A stretch of DNA of 64,000 nucleotides from Hungatella hathewayi WAL-18680 (GTDB lineage Bacteria; Bacillota; Clostridia; Lachnospirales; Lachnospiraceae), in NCBI RefSeq assembly GCF_000235505.1, contig NZ_JH379029.1:62001-126000 (forward strand). Reading direction: 5' to 3'. The notes under the pieces were generated by a model. The model worked only from the letters and a program-made list of their open reading frames with translations, did no database searches and was not told where the DNA came from. The translations under genes and the position numbers were made by a program. This document shows, one piece after another, positions 33,918 to 45,055 of this stretch; the stretch's first letter is position 1, and the number at the start of each line of letters is the position of its first letter.

Positions 33918-35432
33918 CTACTCCTCATCCTCCATATCCTTATGGTCTGTCAAACCAAACATCTCGCCCATGACCTGCTCAGCCGTCACCGTTCCCCGGT
34001 TATGACGGCCTACAATCTTTCCCTCCCTCACCACCAGCATACGGTCACTCATGCCCATCACTTCCGGCAAATCGCTGGATATCAGAATAATCGCCATCCC
34101 CTGTTTCGCCAGCTGATTGCAGTAATCATAAATTTCACTTTTTGCACCCACATCCACGCCGCGGGTCGGCTCATCCAGGATTAGCACCTTGGGGCTTGTG
34201 AGCAATGCCCGCCCCACCATCACCTTCTGCTGGTTTCCGCCGGACAGTGACCAGATTGGCATGTGGATGCCGGCGGTTTTCACATGGAGACTCTGAACCA
34301 TGTTTTTTGCGTCCTCATTTTCCTTCCTGGTGTTGATAAACGAGGCTTTGCACACCTTGTAAAAATATGCCAGCGTCATATTCATCTTGACGTCCATCTT
34401 GGCTACCACGCCGCGCCGCAGACGGTCCTCCGTCACCATGGCCACACCGTTATTCAACGCCTGCCTGGGCGTTTTATTTTGAATCCGCTTCCCCTCCAGA
34501 CAGATTTCCCCAGAGTTTACCGGGTCGATTCCGTAAATGCCGTTCATAATCTCAGTCCGCCCGGAGCCGACCAGGCCCGCAAATCCCAGTATCTCACCAG
34601 CCCGAACCTGGAAACTGACATTCTCAAACACGCCGGTTCTGCTGATATTTTTCACATCCAGCACTACATCGCCGGCCGGGATGTCCAGCTTGGGATAGAG
34701 ATTTTCCACCTTTCTCCCCGCAATCCCGTCAATTAAATCGTCCATGGTAATCTCGCTGACCTTCCTGGTGCTTATTTTCTGGCCATCCCGGAAGATGGTC
34801 ACCCTGTCGGCCACCTCGAACACTTCCTCCAGTTTGTGACTGATAAACACGATGGCGGTTCCCTCTTTTGCCAAGTGGCGGATAATCTTGTAGAGAACCG
34901 AGACCTCCTTGTCAGACAAGGCACTGGTTGGCTCATCCATGATTACAATTCTGGAGCGGTAGGAGATTGCTCTGGCAATCTCCACCATCTGCATCTGGGC
35001 GACACTCAAATTCTTTACTGTCTCCCTGGGATTTAAGGTTATCCCATACTCCTCAAACAGCTTCTTCGTAGCTTCCACACACCGTTCCGGGAAATAGAGC
35101 CCTCCGGTGGAAAACTCCTTTACCCGCCCAATCCACACATTGTCGGCAACCGTCATGCTGGGAACCAGCCGCAATTCCTGGTGTATCATGGATATCCCCT
35201 GCTGTAACGCATCATGAGGATTCTTCGGCGTGTAAGGCTTTCCATCCAGCTGCATACTGCCACTGGTGGGCTTGTGAATTCCAAGCAGAATATTCATCAG
35301 CGTGGACTTCCCCGCACCATTTTCCCCTGCCAGGGCCAGCACCTCACCCGCTTCCAAATCAAAATCAACATTGCTCAGCGCGTGTGTCGAATAAAAATTC
35401 TTATTGATTCCCTTCGCTTCTAAAATCTTCAT
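33918..35432 (-). CDS. Sugar ABC transporter ATPase, RbsA type
   Basis: This 504-aa protein is a tandem fusion of two ABC domains. The first has Walker A GENGAGKST, the signature LSVAQMQMVEIARA and Walker B VIMDEPTSAL. The second has a degenerate Walker A (GLVGSGRTE) and the signature LSGGNQQKVMVGRAL, as is usual for CUT2 ATPases. I start it at the ATG at 35432 with GGAG upstream; an earlier in-frame GTG overlaps the end of the binding-protein gene. Confidence 0.94.
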   Translation of the reverse strand: MKILEAKGINKNFYSTHALSNVDFDLEAGEVLALAGENGAGKSTLMNILLGIHKPTSGSMQLDGKPYTPKNPHDALQQGISMIHQELRLVPSMTVADNVWIGRVKEFSTGGLYFPERCVEATKKLFEEYGITLNPRETVKNLSVAQMQMVEIARAISYRSRIVIMDEPTSALSDKEVSVLYKIIRHLAKEGTAIVFISHKLEEVFEVADRVTIFRDGQKISTRKVSEITMDDLIDGIAGRKVENLYPKLDIPAGDVVLDVKNISRTGVFENVSFQVRAGEILGFAGLVGSGRTEIMNGIYGIDPVNSGEICLEGKRIQNKTPRQALNNGVAMVTEDRLRRGVVAKMDVKMNMTLAYFYKVCKASFINTRKENEDAKNMVQSLHVKTAGIHMPIWSLSGGNQQKVMVGRALLTSPKVLILDEPTRGVDVGAKSEIYDYCNQLAKQGMAIILISSDLPEVMGMSDRMLVVREGKIVGRHNRGTVTAEQVMGEMFGLTDHKDMEDEE

Positions 35433-35449
35433 TCCATCATCTCCACATG

Positions 35450-36526
35450 TCACATGCCGTTTGCTTTCAGCACCTCTTTGTAATTATCCGGTGTGGCCAG
35501 CTGATAATAATCCGGCACACTGTTGGCCTTCTCCACAGTCTCCCCATCCATGGACTTCTGTACATAATCCGCTGCTGTCACCGCCAGCTGGCGCATGGCC
35601 ATTAGCACGGTCGCGTCCAGCTCCCCACTCTCCAGATAAGTCTGTCCCGTAGCTGAACAGTCGATGGATACAATCAAATAATCCTCAATCGGTCGATTCT
35701 GCGCCTTGATCGCGTTTATGATTCCACCAGCCTGGTCGTCAGTCTGTGTGACAAAACAGTTCAGCTCCGGATAGGTGGTCAGCATATCGGTGGTGATGTT
35801 GTAGGCTTTCTCCGCATCAAACTCCGCATACTGGGAAGCTAACAGATTCACACGGTCCGCATATTCGCCTTTTAAACAGGTATCCTCAAATCCGGCATAC
35901 CTGGCCGCCACACTGGCAGAGCCGGACTGGCCGTAAATAAATGCCATTTCCAGCGTTTTGTCCGGATTGGCTTTCAGGTAATCATTGACGAACCGCCCCT
36001 GCACCTCACCGGCCAGATGATGATCACCAGCCACATAGGTATAATAATCATTCTCATCCGTGTTAATGGAGCGGCCACAGACGATTACCGGTACACCCGC
36101 CTTCGCTCCGGCCTGAACCGAAGCCGCGGAGCCTTCCGTATCGCAGCCCATAATCACGATTGCCTTACACCCCATGTTAATCAGAGATTCCACATTGTTA
36201 AGCTCCGTACTCACATCGCCGTTGGCATTCTGTACTACCGGTTCCCATCCCATCTCAATGGCTGTCTGTTCAAAATAATCCGCCATCACCTTCATGGTGC
36301 TGTCCATGGAGTTCAGACTGTAACCAATAAGCGCCTTCTCCCCCTCATCCTTGGATTGCTCAGATGTCTGGCTCTTGTCGGTTCCCTCTGCGCTGGTATC
36401 TGTCTGAGATACCTCCGTCTTTCCTGTCTCCGTCTTGCTGCCGTTCCCATCCATACTGCATCCTGCCAGTGTCCCCATCATCAATGCCGCCGTCATTGCC
36501 ACTGCTATTACGTTCCTGCGTTTCAT
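35450..36526 (-). CDS. Sugar-binding lipoprotein, RbsB/periplasmic binding protein type
   Basis: This 358-aa protein has a lipoprotein signal peptide with lipobox LAGC (Cys23) and a Ser/Thr/Glu-rich linker to about residue 65. A Peripla_BP_4 domain follows (IGYSLNSMDSTMKVMADYF). It delivers the sugar to the RbsC-type permease. The ATG at 36526 has AAAGGAGG seven bases upstream. It is first in the operon binding protein-ATPase-permease-GH3-SemiSWEET-like, under a promoter with a perfect inverted repeat. Confidence 0.93.
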   Translation of the reverse strand: MKRRNVIAVAMTAALMMGTLAGCSMDGNGSKTETGKTEVSQTDTSAEGTDKSQTSEQSKDEGEKALIGYSLNSMDSTMKVMADYFEQTAIEMGWEPVVQNANGDVSTELNNVESLINMGCKAIVIMGCDTEGSAASVQAGAKAGVPVIVCGRSINTDENDYYTYVAGDHHLAGEVQGRFVNDYLKANPDKTLEMAFIYGQSGSASVAARYAGFEDTCLKGEYADRVNLLASQYAEFDAEKAYNITTDMLTTYPELNCFVTQTDDQAGGIINAIKAQNRPIEDYLIVSIDCSATGQTYLESGELDATVLMAMRQLAVTAADYVQKSMDGETVEKANSVPDYYQLATPDNYKEVLKANGM

Positions 36527-36548
36527 AAACCTTCCTCCTTTGATATGT

Positions 36549-36575
36549 AGTTTTATAAACATCTTTTATAAAACT
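36549..36575. promoter_or_regulatory. Perfect 11-bp inverted repeat, operator candidate for the RbsABC-like operon
   Basis: AGTTTTATAAA (36549-36559) and TTTATAAAACT (36565-36575) are exact reverse complements separated by five bases. They lie between the promoter and the ribosome binding site of the binding-protein gene. A similar TTTTATAAA element follows the pgmB promoter, so the ROK repressor is the best candidate to bind here. Confidence 0.6.
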
Positions 36576-36585
36576 GTTTACATAT

Positions 36586-36614
36586 ACTCTATTATAAAAG
36601 TGTATAATTGTCAA
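36586..36614 (-). promoter_or_regulatory. Candidate promoter of the RbsABC-like operon
   Basis: Minus strand consensus TTGACA (36609-36614), 17-base spacer, weak -10 TAGAGT (36586-36591). A better TATAAT sits only 13 bases from TTGACA, so the exact -10 is uncertain. Confidence 0.4.
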
Positions 36615-36664
36615 CCTGTTTTTATATATTTTTTGTACTATTTTACAAATGTCACCACAAAGCA

Positions 36665-36703
36665 TAAAAAAAGAGACATTCGATTTCTCGAACATCTCTT
36701 TTT
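36665..36703 (-). terminator. Terminator of rpoBC
   Basis: A stem with arms AAAGAGA/TCTCTTT and TTCGA/TCGAA and a short loop is followed by a U tract on the minus strand, 40 bases after the rpoC stop. Confidence 0.8.
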
Positions 36704-36742
36704 ATCTGTTATCTCACAGTCAGGTCCTGTCTCTCTAACTCA

Positions 36743-39700
36743 TCACATCTCATCACTGGTGTCATCAAAATCCAGCACTTCTTCCGCTTCCATCATCTGC
36801 TCTTCCGGAAGAATCACCTCATCCTCGTCGGAGAATAAAATCTCGTCCTCCATGGTGATGTCCGTATCCAGCTTCACGTTGCGGTATCTCTTCATACCGG
36901 TACCGGCCGGAATCAGTTTACCGATGATAACATTTTCCTTCAGTCCAATCAGGTTATCTACCTTGCCGTTGATGGCGGCCTCGGTCAGAACCTTGGTGGT
37001 CTCCTGGAAGGATGCGGCGGATAAGAAGGAATCGGTTGCTAAGGAAGCTTTGGTGATACCAAGCATTACCTGCTTGCCCTCTGCTGGCTCCTTGCCCTCT
37101 GCAATCAGCGCCTCGTTCATATCGTTGTAATCCAGAACGTCCATGGAAACACCTGGCAGTACATCGCTGTCTCCACTCTCCTCGATCTTAATCTTCTTTA
37201 ACATCTGTCTCACAATGACTTCGATATGCTTATCATTGATCTCAACACCCTGAAGGCGGTAAACACGCTGAACTTCCTGAATCATGTAATCCTGAACCGC
37301 GCGGACACCCTTGATTTTCAGGATATCGTGTGGATTTACACTACCTTCGGTCAGCTCGTCACCGGCCTCCAGCACCTGACCTTCCGTCACCTTGATTCTG
37401 GAACCGTAAGGAATCAGGTAAGTCTTGGAGTTGCCAGTCTCGTTGTCCGTCACCACAATCTCGCGCTTCTTCTTGGTATCCTTGATATTCACAACACCGC
37501 CGAACTCGGCAATGATGGCAAGACCCTTTGGCTTACGCGCCTCGAAAAGCTCCTCCACACGGGGAAGACCCTGTGTGATATCGCCACCGGCAACACCGCC
37601 GGTATGGAAGGTACGCATGGTCAGCTGGGTACCTGGCTCACCGATGGACTGGGCTGCAATGATACCAACCGCCTCACCAACCTGAACGGCCTGGCCGGTC
37701 GCCATGTTGGCGCCGTAGCACTTGGCACACACACCGATATGGGACTTACAGCTAAGGACAGTACGAATCTTCACAGAGTCGCGTCCCAGCTTGTTCAGCA
37801 CCTTCATAACGGCCGCCGCACGCTTCGGAGTACACATATGGTTTGCCTTCACGACCACCTCTCCCGTATCCGGGTCAACGATGGTCTCGGCGATATATCT
37901 GCCTGTCAGTCTCTCTTCCAGACTCTCAATCGTCTCCTGGCCGTCCATGAACGCCTTGATTTCCATAAATGGAATATCCTTGCCCTCACAGCAGTCCACC
38001 TCACGGATAATCAAATCCTGGGAAACGTCAACCAGACGTCTCGTCAGGTAACCGGAGTCGGCGGTACGAAGCGCCGTATCGGAAAGTCCTTTACGGGCGC
38101 CATGAGCGGAAATGAAGTACTCCAGTACATCAAGACCCTCACGGAAGTTGGACTTAATCGGAAGTTCGATGGTGTGGCCGGTTGTATCGGCCATCAATCC
38201 ACGCATTCCTGCCAGCTGTTTAATCTGTTTATCGGAACCACGGGCACCGGAGTCAGCCATCATGAAAATGTTGTTGTACTTATCAAGTCCGGTCAACAAA
38301 TCATGGGTCAGCTGGTCATCGGTGTTCTTCCATGTCTCAATTACCTCTTTGTAACGCTCTTCCTCCGTAATCAGACCACGGCGGAAGTTCTTGGCGATTC
38401 TGTCAACCGTCTCCTGGGCATCCGCAATCAGCTGCGGCTTGCTCTCAGGCACCGTCATATCGGAGATGGATACGGTCATAGCCGCTTTTGTGGAGTACTT
38501 ATAGCCGATGGCCTTGATATCATCCAGCGTCTCAGCGGTCTGGCTTGCGCCATGAACATTGATAACCTTCTCCAGAATCTGCTTACACTGTTTCTTACCT
38601 ACATGGAAATCAACCTCAAGCAGAAGCTCGTTGCCTGGAATGCTTCTGTCCACAAAGCCCAAATCCTGCGGAATAATCTCATTAAAGATAAAACGTCCCA
38701 CGGTAGACTCGATGATACCGCTCTTCACTGTTCCGTCCGGCATGGTCTTCTGCACTCTGGCCTTAATCTTGGAATGAAGGGTTGTCGCCCCATTCTCATA
38801 AGCCAGAATTGCCTCATTGACACTCTTGAATATCATGCCCTCGCCCTTGGCGCCAGGTCTCTCCTGGGTCAGGTAGTAGATACCCAGAACCATATCCTGG
38901 GATGGCACGGCTACAGGGCCGCCATCGGAAGGTTTCAGCAGGTTGTTCGGAGATAACAGCAGGAACCGGCACTCTGCCTGGGCCTCTACGGACAGTGGCA
39001 GATGAACCGCCATCTGGTCGCCGTCGAAGTCGGCGTTAAACGCGGTACATACCAGAGGATGCAGCTTGATGGCCTTACCCTCTACCAGAATCGGCTCGAA
39101 CGCCTGGATACCAAGTCTGTGCAGAGTAGGAGCACGGTTTAACATCACCGGATGCTCTTTGATTACCTCTTCCAGCACATCCCAGACCTCAGACTGAAGT
39201 CTCTCCACCATCTTCTTGGCATTCTTGATGTTGTGAGCGGTTCCGTTGGAAACCAGCTCCTTCATCACGAAAGGTTTGAACAGCTCGATCGCCATCTCCT
39301 TCGGAAGGCCACACTGGTAAATCTTCAGTTCCGGTCCCACGACGATAACGGAACGTCCGGAATAATCCACACGTTTTCCTAACAGGTTCTGACGGAAACG
39401 TCCCTGTTTACCCTTTAACATGTCAGACAGGGATTTCAATGCACGGTTGCCAGGTCCGGTAACCGGTCTTCCACGTCTGCCGTTGTCGATTAAGGCATCA
39501 ACCGCCTCCTGAAGCATACGCTTCTCGTTGCGGACGATGATATCCGGCGCGCCCAGTTCCAGCAGACGGGCCAGACGGTTGTTACGGTTGATAATTCTTC
39601 TATATAAGTCATTTAAGTCAGAGGTTGCAAAACGGCCGCCGTCCAGCTGAACCATAGGACGGATATCCGGCGGAATCACCGGAATCACGGTCATAATCAT

Positions 39701-40396
39701 CCACTCAGGCTTATTGCCGGAGTTGCGGAACGCCTCAACGACTTCCAGTCTCTTGATGATTCTAGCACGCTTCTGGCCGGTGGACTCCTTCAGGGCTTTT
39801 CTCAACTCCTCAGAATCCTTCTCCAGATCAATGGCCTGCAATAGCTCCTGAATCGCCTCGGCTCCCATTCCAACACGGAATGTACCGTAGCCGTACTTGT
39901 CAATCTCTTCCCGGTACTCCTTCTCAGACAGCACCTGCTTGTACTGAAGTCCGGTGTCACCGGCATCCAGTACAATATAGGAAGCGAAGTACAATACCTT
40001 CTCCAGTGTTCTCGGAGAGATATCGAGAATCAGACCCATACGGCTGGGAATCCCCTTGAAATACCAGATATGGGATACCGGCGCAGCCAGCTGGATATGT
40101 CCTGTACGCTCTCTACGGACACTGGCCTTGGTCACCTCAACGCCACAGCGGTCACAGATCACGCCTTTGTATCTGATTTTTTTATATTTACCACAATGAC
40201 ACTCCCAGTCCTTGCTGGGTCCAAAGATTCTTTCACAGAACAGACCATCCTTCTCCGGTTTCAAAGTCCTGTAATTGATGGTCTCCGGCTTCTTAACTTC
40301 CCCGTGAGACCACTCCAGAATCTTCTCAGGAGAGGCCAGGCCAATCTTAATAGCGTCAAATGTCATTGGCTGATAAGTTTCGTTCGTCTCAGGCAT
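36743..40396 (-). CDS. rpoC: DNA-directed RNA polymerase subunit beta'
   Basis: This 1217-aa protein is full length for a Firmicute beta' subunit. The N-terminal zinc ribbon is CHCGKYKK...CDRCGVEV, the catalytic magnesium loop is [12 protein letters not shown], and the trigger loop and bridge helix regions follow ([32 protein letters not shown]). The second zinc site is [13 protein letters not shown]. It lies 54 bases after rpoB. It is followed by a terminator and then carbohydrate genes, not by rpsL as in many Firmicutes. Confidence 0.99.
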   Translation of the reverse strand: MPETNETYQPMTFDAIKIGLASPEKILEWSHGEVKKPETINYRTLKPEKDGLFCERIFGPSKDWECHCGKYKKIRYKGVICDRCGVEVTKASVRRERTGHIQLAAPVSHIWYFKGIPSRMGLILDISPRTLEKVLYFASYIVLDAGDTGLQYKQVLSEKEYREEIDKYGYGTFRVGMGAEAIQELLQAIDLEKDSEELRKALKESTGQKRARIIKRLEVVEAFRNSGNKPEWMIMTVIPVIPPDIRPMVQLDGGRFATSDLNDLYRRIINRNNRLARLLELGAPDIIVRNEKRMLQEAVDALIDNGRRGRPVTGPGNRALKSLSDMLKGKQGRFRQNLLGKRVDYSGRSVIVVGPELKIYQCGLPKEMAIELFKPFVMKELVSNGTAHNIKNAKKMVERLQSEVWDVLEEVIKEHPVMLNRAPTLHRLGIQAFEPILVEGKAIKLHPLVCTAFNADFDGDQMAVHLPLSVEAQAECRFLLLSPNNLLKPSDGGPVAVPSQDMVLGIYYLTQERPGAKGEGMIFKSVNEAILAYENGATTLHSKIKARVQKTMPDGTVKSGIIESTVGRFIFNEIIPQDLGFVDRSIPGNELLLEVDFHVGKKQCKQILEKVINVHGASQTAETLDDIKAIGYKYSTKAAMTVSISDMTVPESKPQLIADAQETVDRIAKNFRRGLITEEERYKEVIETWKNTDDQLTHDLLTGLDKYNNIFMMADSGARGSDKQIKQLAGMRGLMADTTGHTIELPIKSNFREGLDVLEYFISAHGARKGLSDTALRTADSGYLTRRLVDVSQDLIIREVDCCEGKDIPFMEIKAFMDGQETIESLEERLTGRYIAETIVDPDTGEVVVKANHMCTPKRAAAVMKVLNKLGRDSVKIRTVLSCKSHIGVCAKCYGANMATGQAVQVGEAVGIIAAQSIGEPGTQLTMRTFHTGGVAGGDITQGLPRVEELFEARKPKGLAIIAEFGGVVNIKDTKKKREIVVTDNETGNSKTYLIPYGSRIKVTEGQVLEAGDELTEGSVNPHDILKIKGVRAVQDYMIQEVQRVYRLQGVEINDKHIEVIVRQMLKKIKIEESGDSDVLPGVSMDVLDYNDMNEALIAEGKEPAEGKQVMLGITKASLATDSFLSAASFQETTKVLTEAAINGKVDNLIGLKENVIIGKLIPAGTGMKRYRNVKLDTDITMEDEILFSDEDEVILPEEQMMEAEEVLDFDDTSDEM

Positions 40397-40450
40397 CAGT
40401 GATACTCCCTTCTATTCTATTCCCCCAAAATCATGAGAGGGGACTTAACC

Positions 40451-43400
40451 TTATTCATCATCATCAGAAGAGTCCAACTCATCTTCCACGAAATCCAAAT
40501 CGTCTTCGATATCCTCTTCCTCACTCTCTGCTTCCACGGCAACCAGTTCGTCACCCTTGAATTCCTGACGCTGATATCCGAATTCGCCAAGAGGCTCTTC
40601 TTCTCTGTTGTAGCGTCTGTCGCCTTCGATGATGGAGCGCAGATCGGTATCACCGTAATCAATGCTCTCTGTCATCTCCACCTCGGTGTTGTCGTCTTTT
40701 AAAACTCTCACATCGAGACCTAAGGACTGAAGCTCTTTTAACAGTACTTTGAAGGACTCAGGAATACCTGGCTCAGGGATGTTCTCACCCTTGATAATCG
40801 CCTCGTATGTCTTCACACGACCCACAACATCATCCGACTTCACCGTCAGAATCTCCTGCAGCGTGTAGGAAGCGCCATAAGCCTCCAGCGCCCAAACCTC
40901 CATCTCACCGAAACGCTGTCCGCCGAACTGGGCTTTACCACCCAGAGGCTGCTGTGTTACCAGTGAATATGGGCCTGTGGAACGGGCATGAATCTTATCG
41001 TCAACCAGATGATGGAGTTTCAGGTAATGCATGTGTCCGATGGTAACCGGGCTGTCGAAATACTCGCCGGTTCTACCGTCGCGGAGTCTCACCTTACCAT
41101 CACGGCTCAGCGGAACACCCTTCCACAGTTCTCTGTGCTCCAGATTCTCGCCCAGGAACTCAATCACTTCCGGTTTCAGAGTATCTTTGTATTTCTCCTG
41201 GAACTCTTCCCAGGATGAGTTGACATAGTCATTTGCCACATCCAGGGTATCCATGATGTCAATCTCGTTGGCTCCGTCAAAGACAGGAGTCGCGATGTTG
41301 AATCCAAGAGCTTTGGCTGCAAGACTCAAGTGAATCTCAAGCACCTGACCGATGTTCATACGGGAAGGCACGCCCAGTGGGTTTAACACGATATCAAGCG
41401 GACGGCCATTCGGAAGGAACGGCATATCCTCTACCGGAAGCACACGGGACACAACACCCTTGTTACCATGACGGCCGGCCATCTTGTCACCCACGGAGAT
41501 TTTTCTCTTCTGGGCAATGTAGATGCGGACAGTCTGGTTCACGCCAGGTGACAACTCGTCGCCATTTTCTCTTGTAAATACTTTGGCATCCACAATGATG
41601 CCGTAAGCGCCGTGAGGCACTTTCAGGGAAGTATCACGCACCTCTCTGGCCTTCTCGCCAAAGATAGCACGAAGCAGTCTCTCCTCCGCAGTCAGCTCGG
41701 TCTCTCCCTTCGGAGTCACCTTGCCCACCAGGATGTCACCGGCACGAACCTCAGCGCCGATACGGATGATACCTCTCTCATCCAAATCCTTCAGAGCGTC
41801 TTCACCGACACCTGGAACGTCGCGGGTAATCTCCTCCGGCCCCAGCTTGGTGTCACGGGCTTCCGCCTCGTACTCCTCGATATGAACGGAAGTATAGACA
41901 TCCTCCTGTACCAGACGCTCGCTAAGGAGTACCGCATCCTCGTAGTTGTAACCCTCCCAGGTCATGAATCCGATCAGCGGGTTCTTGCCTAAGGCAATCT
42001 CACCATTCTGGGTGGACGGACCGTCGGCAATCACCTCGCCGGCCTCCACATGGTCACCCTTGAACACGATTGGCTTCTGGTTGTAACAGTTACTCTGGTT
42101 GCTTCTCTTGAACTTAGTCAGATGATAAACATCTTTGTTGCCGTCAGAGTCTCTCTTGATGATAATCTCGTTGGAAGCGGAGCGCTCCACCACGCCTGCA
42201 TTTCTCGCCAGCTGGCAGACACCGGAGTCAACCGCAGCTTTGGCTTCCATACCGGTACCAACCACCGGAGCTTCCGTCATCAGAAGCGGAACGGCCTGAC
42301 GCTGCATGTTGGAACCCATCAGCGCACGGTTGGCGTCATCATTTTCCAGGAAAGGAATCATGGAGGTCGCCACGGAGAATACCATCTTCGGGGAAACGTC
42401 CATCAAATCAATGTTCTTTCTCATAAACTCGGAAGTCTCCTCGCGGAAACGTCCGGATACGTTGTTGTGTACGAAATGTCCGTCTTCGTCCAGCAGCTCA
42501 TTCGCCTGGGCAACCACGAAATTGTCCTCCTCGTCAGCGGTTAAATAAACCACCTCGTCCGTGACAACCGGGTTGTTGGGGTCCGTCTTATCGACTATGC
42601 GGTAAGGCGCCTCAATAAAGCCGTACTCGTTGACTCTCGCGTAGGTCGCCAGAGAGTTAATCAGACCGATGTTGGGTCCCTCAGGAGTCTCGATCGGGCA
42701 CATACGTCCGTAATGGGTGTAGTGTACATCTCGAACCTCGAATCCGGCACGGTCTCTTGACAGACCGCCTGGGCCCAGGGCGGATAAACGTCTCTTGTGG
42801 GTCAGCTCTGCCAGAGGGTTGTTCTGGTCCATGAACTGGGACAGCTGGGAGCTTCCGAAGAACTCCTTGACCGCCGCGGTCACCGGCTTGATGTTGATCA
42901 GGGACTGCGGTGTGATGCCATCCATATCCTGGGTGGTCATACGCTCACGAACCACACGCTCCATACGGGACAGACCGATACGGTACTGGTTCTGTAACAG
43001 CTCGCCAACCGCACGGATTCTACGGTTGCCTAAATGGTCGATGTCATCGGAGGTTCCGATATCCTCTTCCAGATGCATGTTGTAGTTGATAGAAGCCAGA
43101 ATATCCTCCTTGGTGATGTGCTTTGGCACCAGCTCACTTAAGTTCTTGCGGATCGCTGTCTTTAACTCTTCTTCCGTTTCACCAGCTTCTGCCAGGATAG
43201 ATTCCAGCACCGGGTAGAATACTAATTCCGTAACACCAGCCTCGGAGGGCTCGAAGTTCACATAAGACCTCAAGTCTACCATCATGTTGGACAGCACCTT
43301 CACGTTGCGCTCGATGCCCTGAATCCACACATATGGAACCGCCGCGTTCTGGATGGCTGTCGCCAGCTCCTTATCCACGGTGGTACCCGCAGCCGCCAGA

Positions 43401-44317
43401 ATCTCTCCGGTGGAAACGTCGATAACGTCCTCAACCAGAACATGTCCGGTGATGCGGTTCTTGAAATGAAGTTTCTTATTAAATTTGTATCTGCCTACTT
43501 TTGCCAAATCGTATCTTCTCGGGTCGAAGAACATACTGTTTAACAAGCTCTCTGCACTATCAACGGATAAAGGCTCACCTGGACGAATCTTCTTATATAA
43601 CTCTAATAAACCATCCTGGTAATTGTCGGAGATATCCTTACCAAAGCTGGCTAATAATTTTGGCTCCTCGCCAAACAAATCAATAATCTCTGCGTTGGTA
43701 CCGTAGCCGAGGGCACGGATTAACACAGTGACCGGAACCTTACGTGTTCTGTCTACACGGACATAAAAGATGTCGTTGGAATCGGTCTCATACTCCAGCC
43801 ATGCACCCCTGTTGGGGATGACGGTACATGTGTACAGCTCCTTACCAATCTTATCATGTCCAATACCATAATATATACCTGGGGAACGTACTAACTGGCT
43901 GACAATTACTCGCTCTGCGCCGTTGATGACGAAAGAGCCCGTATCTGTCATAAGCGGAAGATCGCCCATGAAGATTTCATGCTCGTTAATCTCGTCTTTG
44001 TCTTTGTTGCAAAGTCGTACCTTTACTTTTAAAGGTGCTGCGTAAGTTGCATCGCGTTCCTTGCATTCCTCGATTGTATACTTGATGTCGTCTTTGCATA
44101 ATGTAAAGTCGGTAAATTCCAAGCTCAAGTGCCCTGCGAAGTCAGCGATCGGAGAGATGTCTTCAAAAACTTCTTTTAATCCCTCATCAAGGAACCACTG
44201 ATAGGAGTCTTTTTGAATCTCTATCAGGTTTGGCATCTCAAGCACTTCTTTCTGTCTTGAGTAGCTCATTCTTACGCTCTTCCCGGCTTTTACGGGACGC
44301 ATTCTGCTTTTCTCCAT
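40451..44317 (-). CDS. rpoB: DNA-directed RNA polymerase subunit beta
   Basis: This 1288-aa protein is full length. The rifampicin pocket reads [14 protein letters not shown] and [13 protein letters not shown], with wild-type Asp, His and Ser at the classical resistance positions. The C-terminal clamp part has [19 protein letters not shown]. The tail is very acidic (runs of Glu and Asp). The ATG has GGGGTG upstream. It is the first gene of the transcript, with no rplJ or rplL in front of it. Confidence 0.99.
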   Translation of the reverse strand: MEKSRMRPVKAGKSVRMSYSRQKEVLEMPNLIEIQKDSYQWFLDEGLKEVFEDISPIADFAGHLSLEFTDFTLCKDDIKYTIEECKERDATYAAPLKVKVRLCNKDKDEINEHEIFMGDLPLMTDTGSFVINGAERVIVSQLVRSPGIYYGIGHDKIGKELYTCTVIPNRGAWLEYETDSNDIFYVRVDRTRKVPVTVLIRALGYGTNAEIIDLFGEEPKLLASFGKDISDNYQDGLLELYKKIRPGEPLSVDSAESLLNSMFFDPRRYDLAKVGRYKFNKKLHFKNRITGHVLVEDVIDVSTGEILAAAGTTVDKELATAIQNAAVPYVWIQGIERNVKVLSNMMVDLRSYVNFEPSEAGVTELVFYPVLESILAEAGETEEELKTAIRKNLSELVPKHITKEDILASINYNMHLEEDIGTSDDIDHLGNRRIRAVGELLQNQYRIGLSRMERVVRERMTTQDMDGITPQSLINIKPVTAAVKEFFGSSQLSQFMDQNNPLAELTHKRRLSALGPGGLSRDRAGFEVRDVHYTHYGRMCPIETPEGPNIGLINSLATYARVNEYGFIEAPYRIVDKTDPNNPVVTDEVVYLTADEEDNFVVAQANELLDEDGHFVHNNVSGRFREETSEFMRKNIDLMDVSPKMVFSVATSMIPFLENDDANRALMGSNMQRQAVPLLMTEAPVVGTGMEAKAAVDSGVCQLARNAGVVERSASNEIIIKRDSDGNKDVYHLTKFKRSNQSNCYNQKPIVFKGDHVEAGEVIADGPSTQNGEIALGKNPLIGFMTWEGYNYEDAVLLSERLVQEDVYTSVHIEEYEAEARDTKLGPEEITRDVPGVGEDALKDLDERGIIRIGAEVRAGDILVGKVTPKGETELTAEERLLRAIFGEKAREVRDTSLKVPHGAYGIIVDAKVFTRENGDELSPGVNQTVRIYIAQKRKISVGDKMAGRHGNKGVVSRVLPVEDMPFLPNGRPLDIVLNPLGVPSRMNIGQVLEIHLSLAAKALGFNIATPVFDGANEIDIMDTLDVANDYVNSSWEEFQEKYKDTLKPEVIEFLGENLEHRELWKGVPLSRDGKVRLRDGRTGEYFDSPVTIGHMHYLKLHHLVDDKIHARSTGPYSLVTQQPLGGKAQFGGQRFGEMEVWALEAYGASYTLQEILTVKSDDVVGRVKTYEAIIKGENIPEPGIPESFKVLLKELQSLGLDVRVLKDDNTEVEMTESIDYGDTDLRSIIEGDRRYNREEEPLGEFGYQRQEFKGDELVAVEAESEEEDIEDDLDFVEDELDSSDDDE

Positions 44318-44411
44318 TGACGTTTCACCCCTGTTTTCTTTATCATTTCTATGCTATTTTTGGGCATAAAAGTGCCGTAAAAGCACATGATGCCACAATA
44401 GTGCACATTCC

Positions 44412-44440
44412 ATCTTATCATAGCGATGTCAAGGTGTCAA
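44412..44440 (-). promoter_or_regulatory. rpoB promoter
   Basis: Minus strand TTGACA (44435-44440), 17-base spacer, TAAGAT (44412-44417). The leader to the rpoB ATG is about 90 bases. Confidence 0.75.
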
Positions 44441-44451
44441 GGATTTTTTGC

Positions 44452-44480
44452 TTGCACTTTCCATGAAAAAATGGTATACT
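44452..44480 (+). promoter_or_regulatory. Promoter of the divergent membrane protein gene
   Basis: TTGCAC (44452-44457), 17-base spacer, TATACT (44475-44480). Its -35 box lies only 11 bases from that of rpoB, so the two promoters are back to back. Confidence 0.65.
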
Positions 44481-44530
44481 TGTTTTCGTAGGCTCTGCCT
44501 GCGCATAAGGACTATTGGAGGTATTACCAC

Positions 44531-45010
44531 GTGAGCACATTTTTAAACGTATTATTAGTAATTCTTGTCGTAGTGGCGGTCATTTTAGTCGTTTTATATT
44601 TTCTCGGCAGGAAGCTGGAGAAGCGGCAGGTTGAGCAGCAGGCGGCATTGGAGGCAGCGGCACAGACCGTATCCATGCTGGTCATTGATAAAAAAAAGAT
44701 GAAGATTAAAGAAGCGAATCTTCCCAAGATGGTCTACGAGCAGACACCCAAGTACATGCGCTGGGCCAAGGTTCCGGTTGTTAAAGCCAAGGTTGGACCA
44801 AAGGTGATGACACTGATGGCCGACGAGAAGGTATTCGCGGCCCTTCCGGTGAAGACAGAGGCGAAGGTGGTTGTCAGCGGTCTCTACATAACGGAGATTA
44901 AGAGCATCCGCGGCGGCGCCGTACCGGCAGCTCCGAAGAAGAAAGGCTTTTTCGCAAGGTTTAAGAAGGACAAGTCCAAGAGCGATAAAGCAAAAGCTGA
45001 TAAGAAATAA
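44531..45010 (+). CDS. Small membrane-anchored protein of unknown function, divergent from rpoB
   Basis: This 159-aa protein has an N-terminal membrane helix (residues 4-25), then a short coiled-coil-like stretch (KLEKRQVEQQAALEAAAQ). A beta-rich domain follows (about 46-125), and a very basic, Lys/Ala-rich tail suggests contact with nucleic acid, ribosome or membrane lipids. The start is GTG with a GGAGG site. I cannot assign a function. It is a single-gene unit with its own promoter and terminator. Confidence 0.8.
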   Translation: MSTFLNVLLVILVVVAVILVVLYFLGRKLEKRQVEQQAALEAAAQTVSMLVIDKKKMKIKEANLPKMVYEQTPKYMRWAKVPVVKAKVGPKVMTLMADEKVFAALPVKTEAKVVVSGLYITEIKSIRGGAVPAAPKKKGFFARFKKDKSKSDKAKADKK

Positions 45011-45019
45011 ATGATTGAA

Positions 45020-45055
45020 AAGCAGGGAAACCAAGATTGGTCCCCTGCTTTTTTT
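45020..45055. terminator. Bidirectional terminator between the membrane protein gene and the murQ operon
   Basis: The stem AGCAGGG/CCCTGCT with an inner ACC/GGT is followed by T7 on the plus strand. The last codon of the convergent serine hydrolase lies inside its tail. Confidence 0.85.

Noticed and set aside
37226-38956. 576-residue plus-strand open frame
   Set aside because: Fully antisense to rpoC; long shadow frame caused by codon bias.
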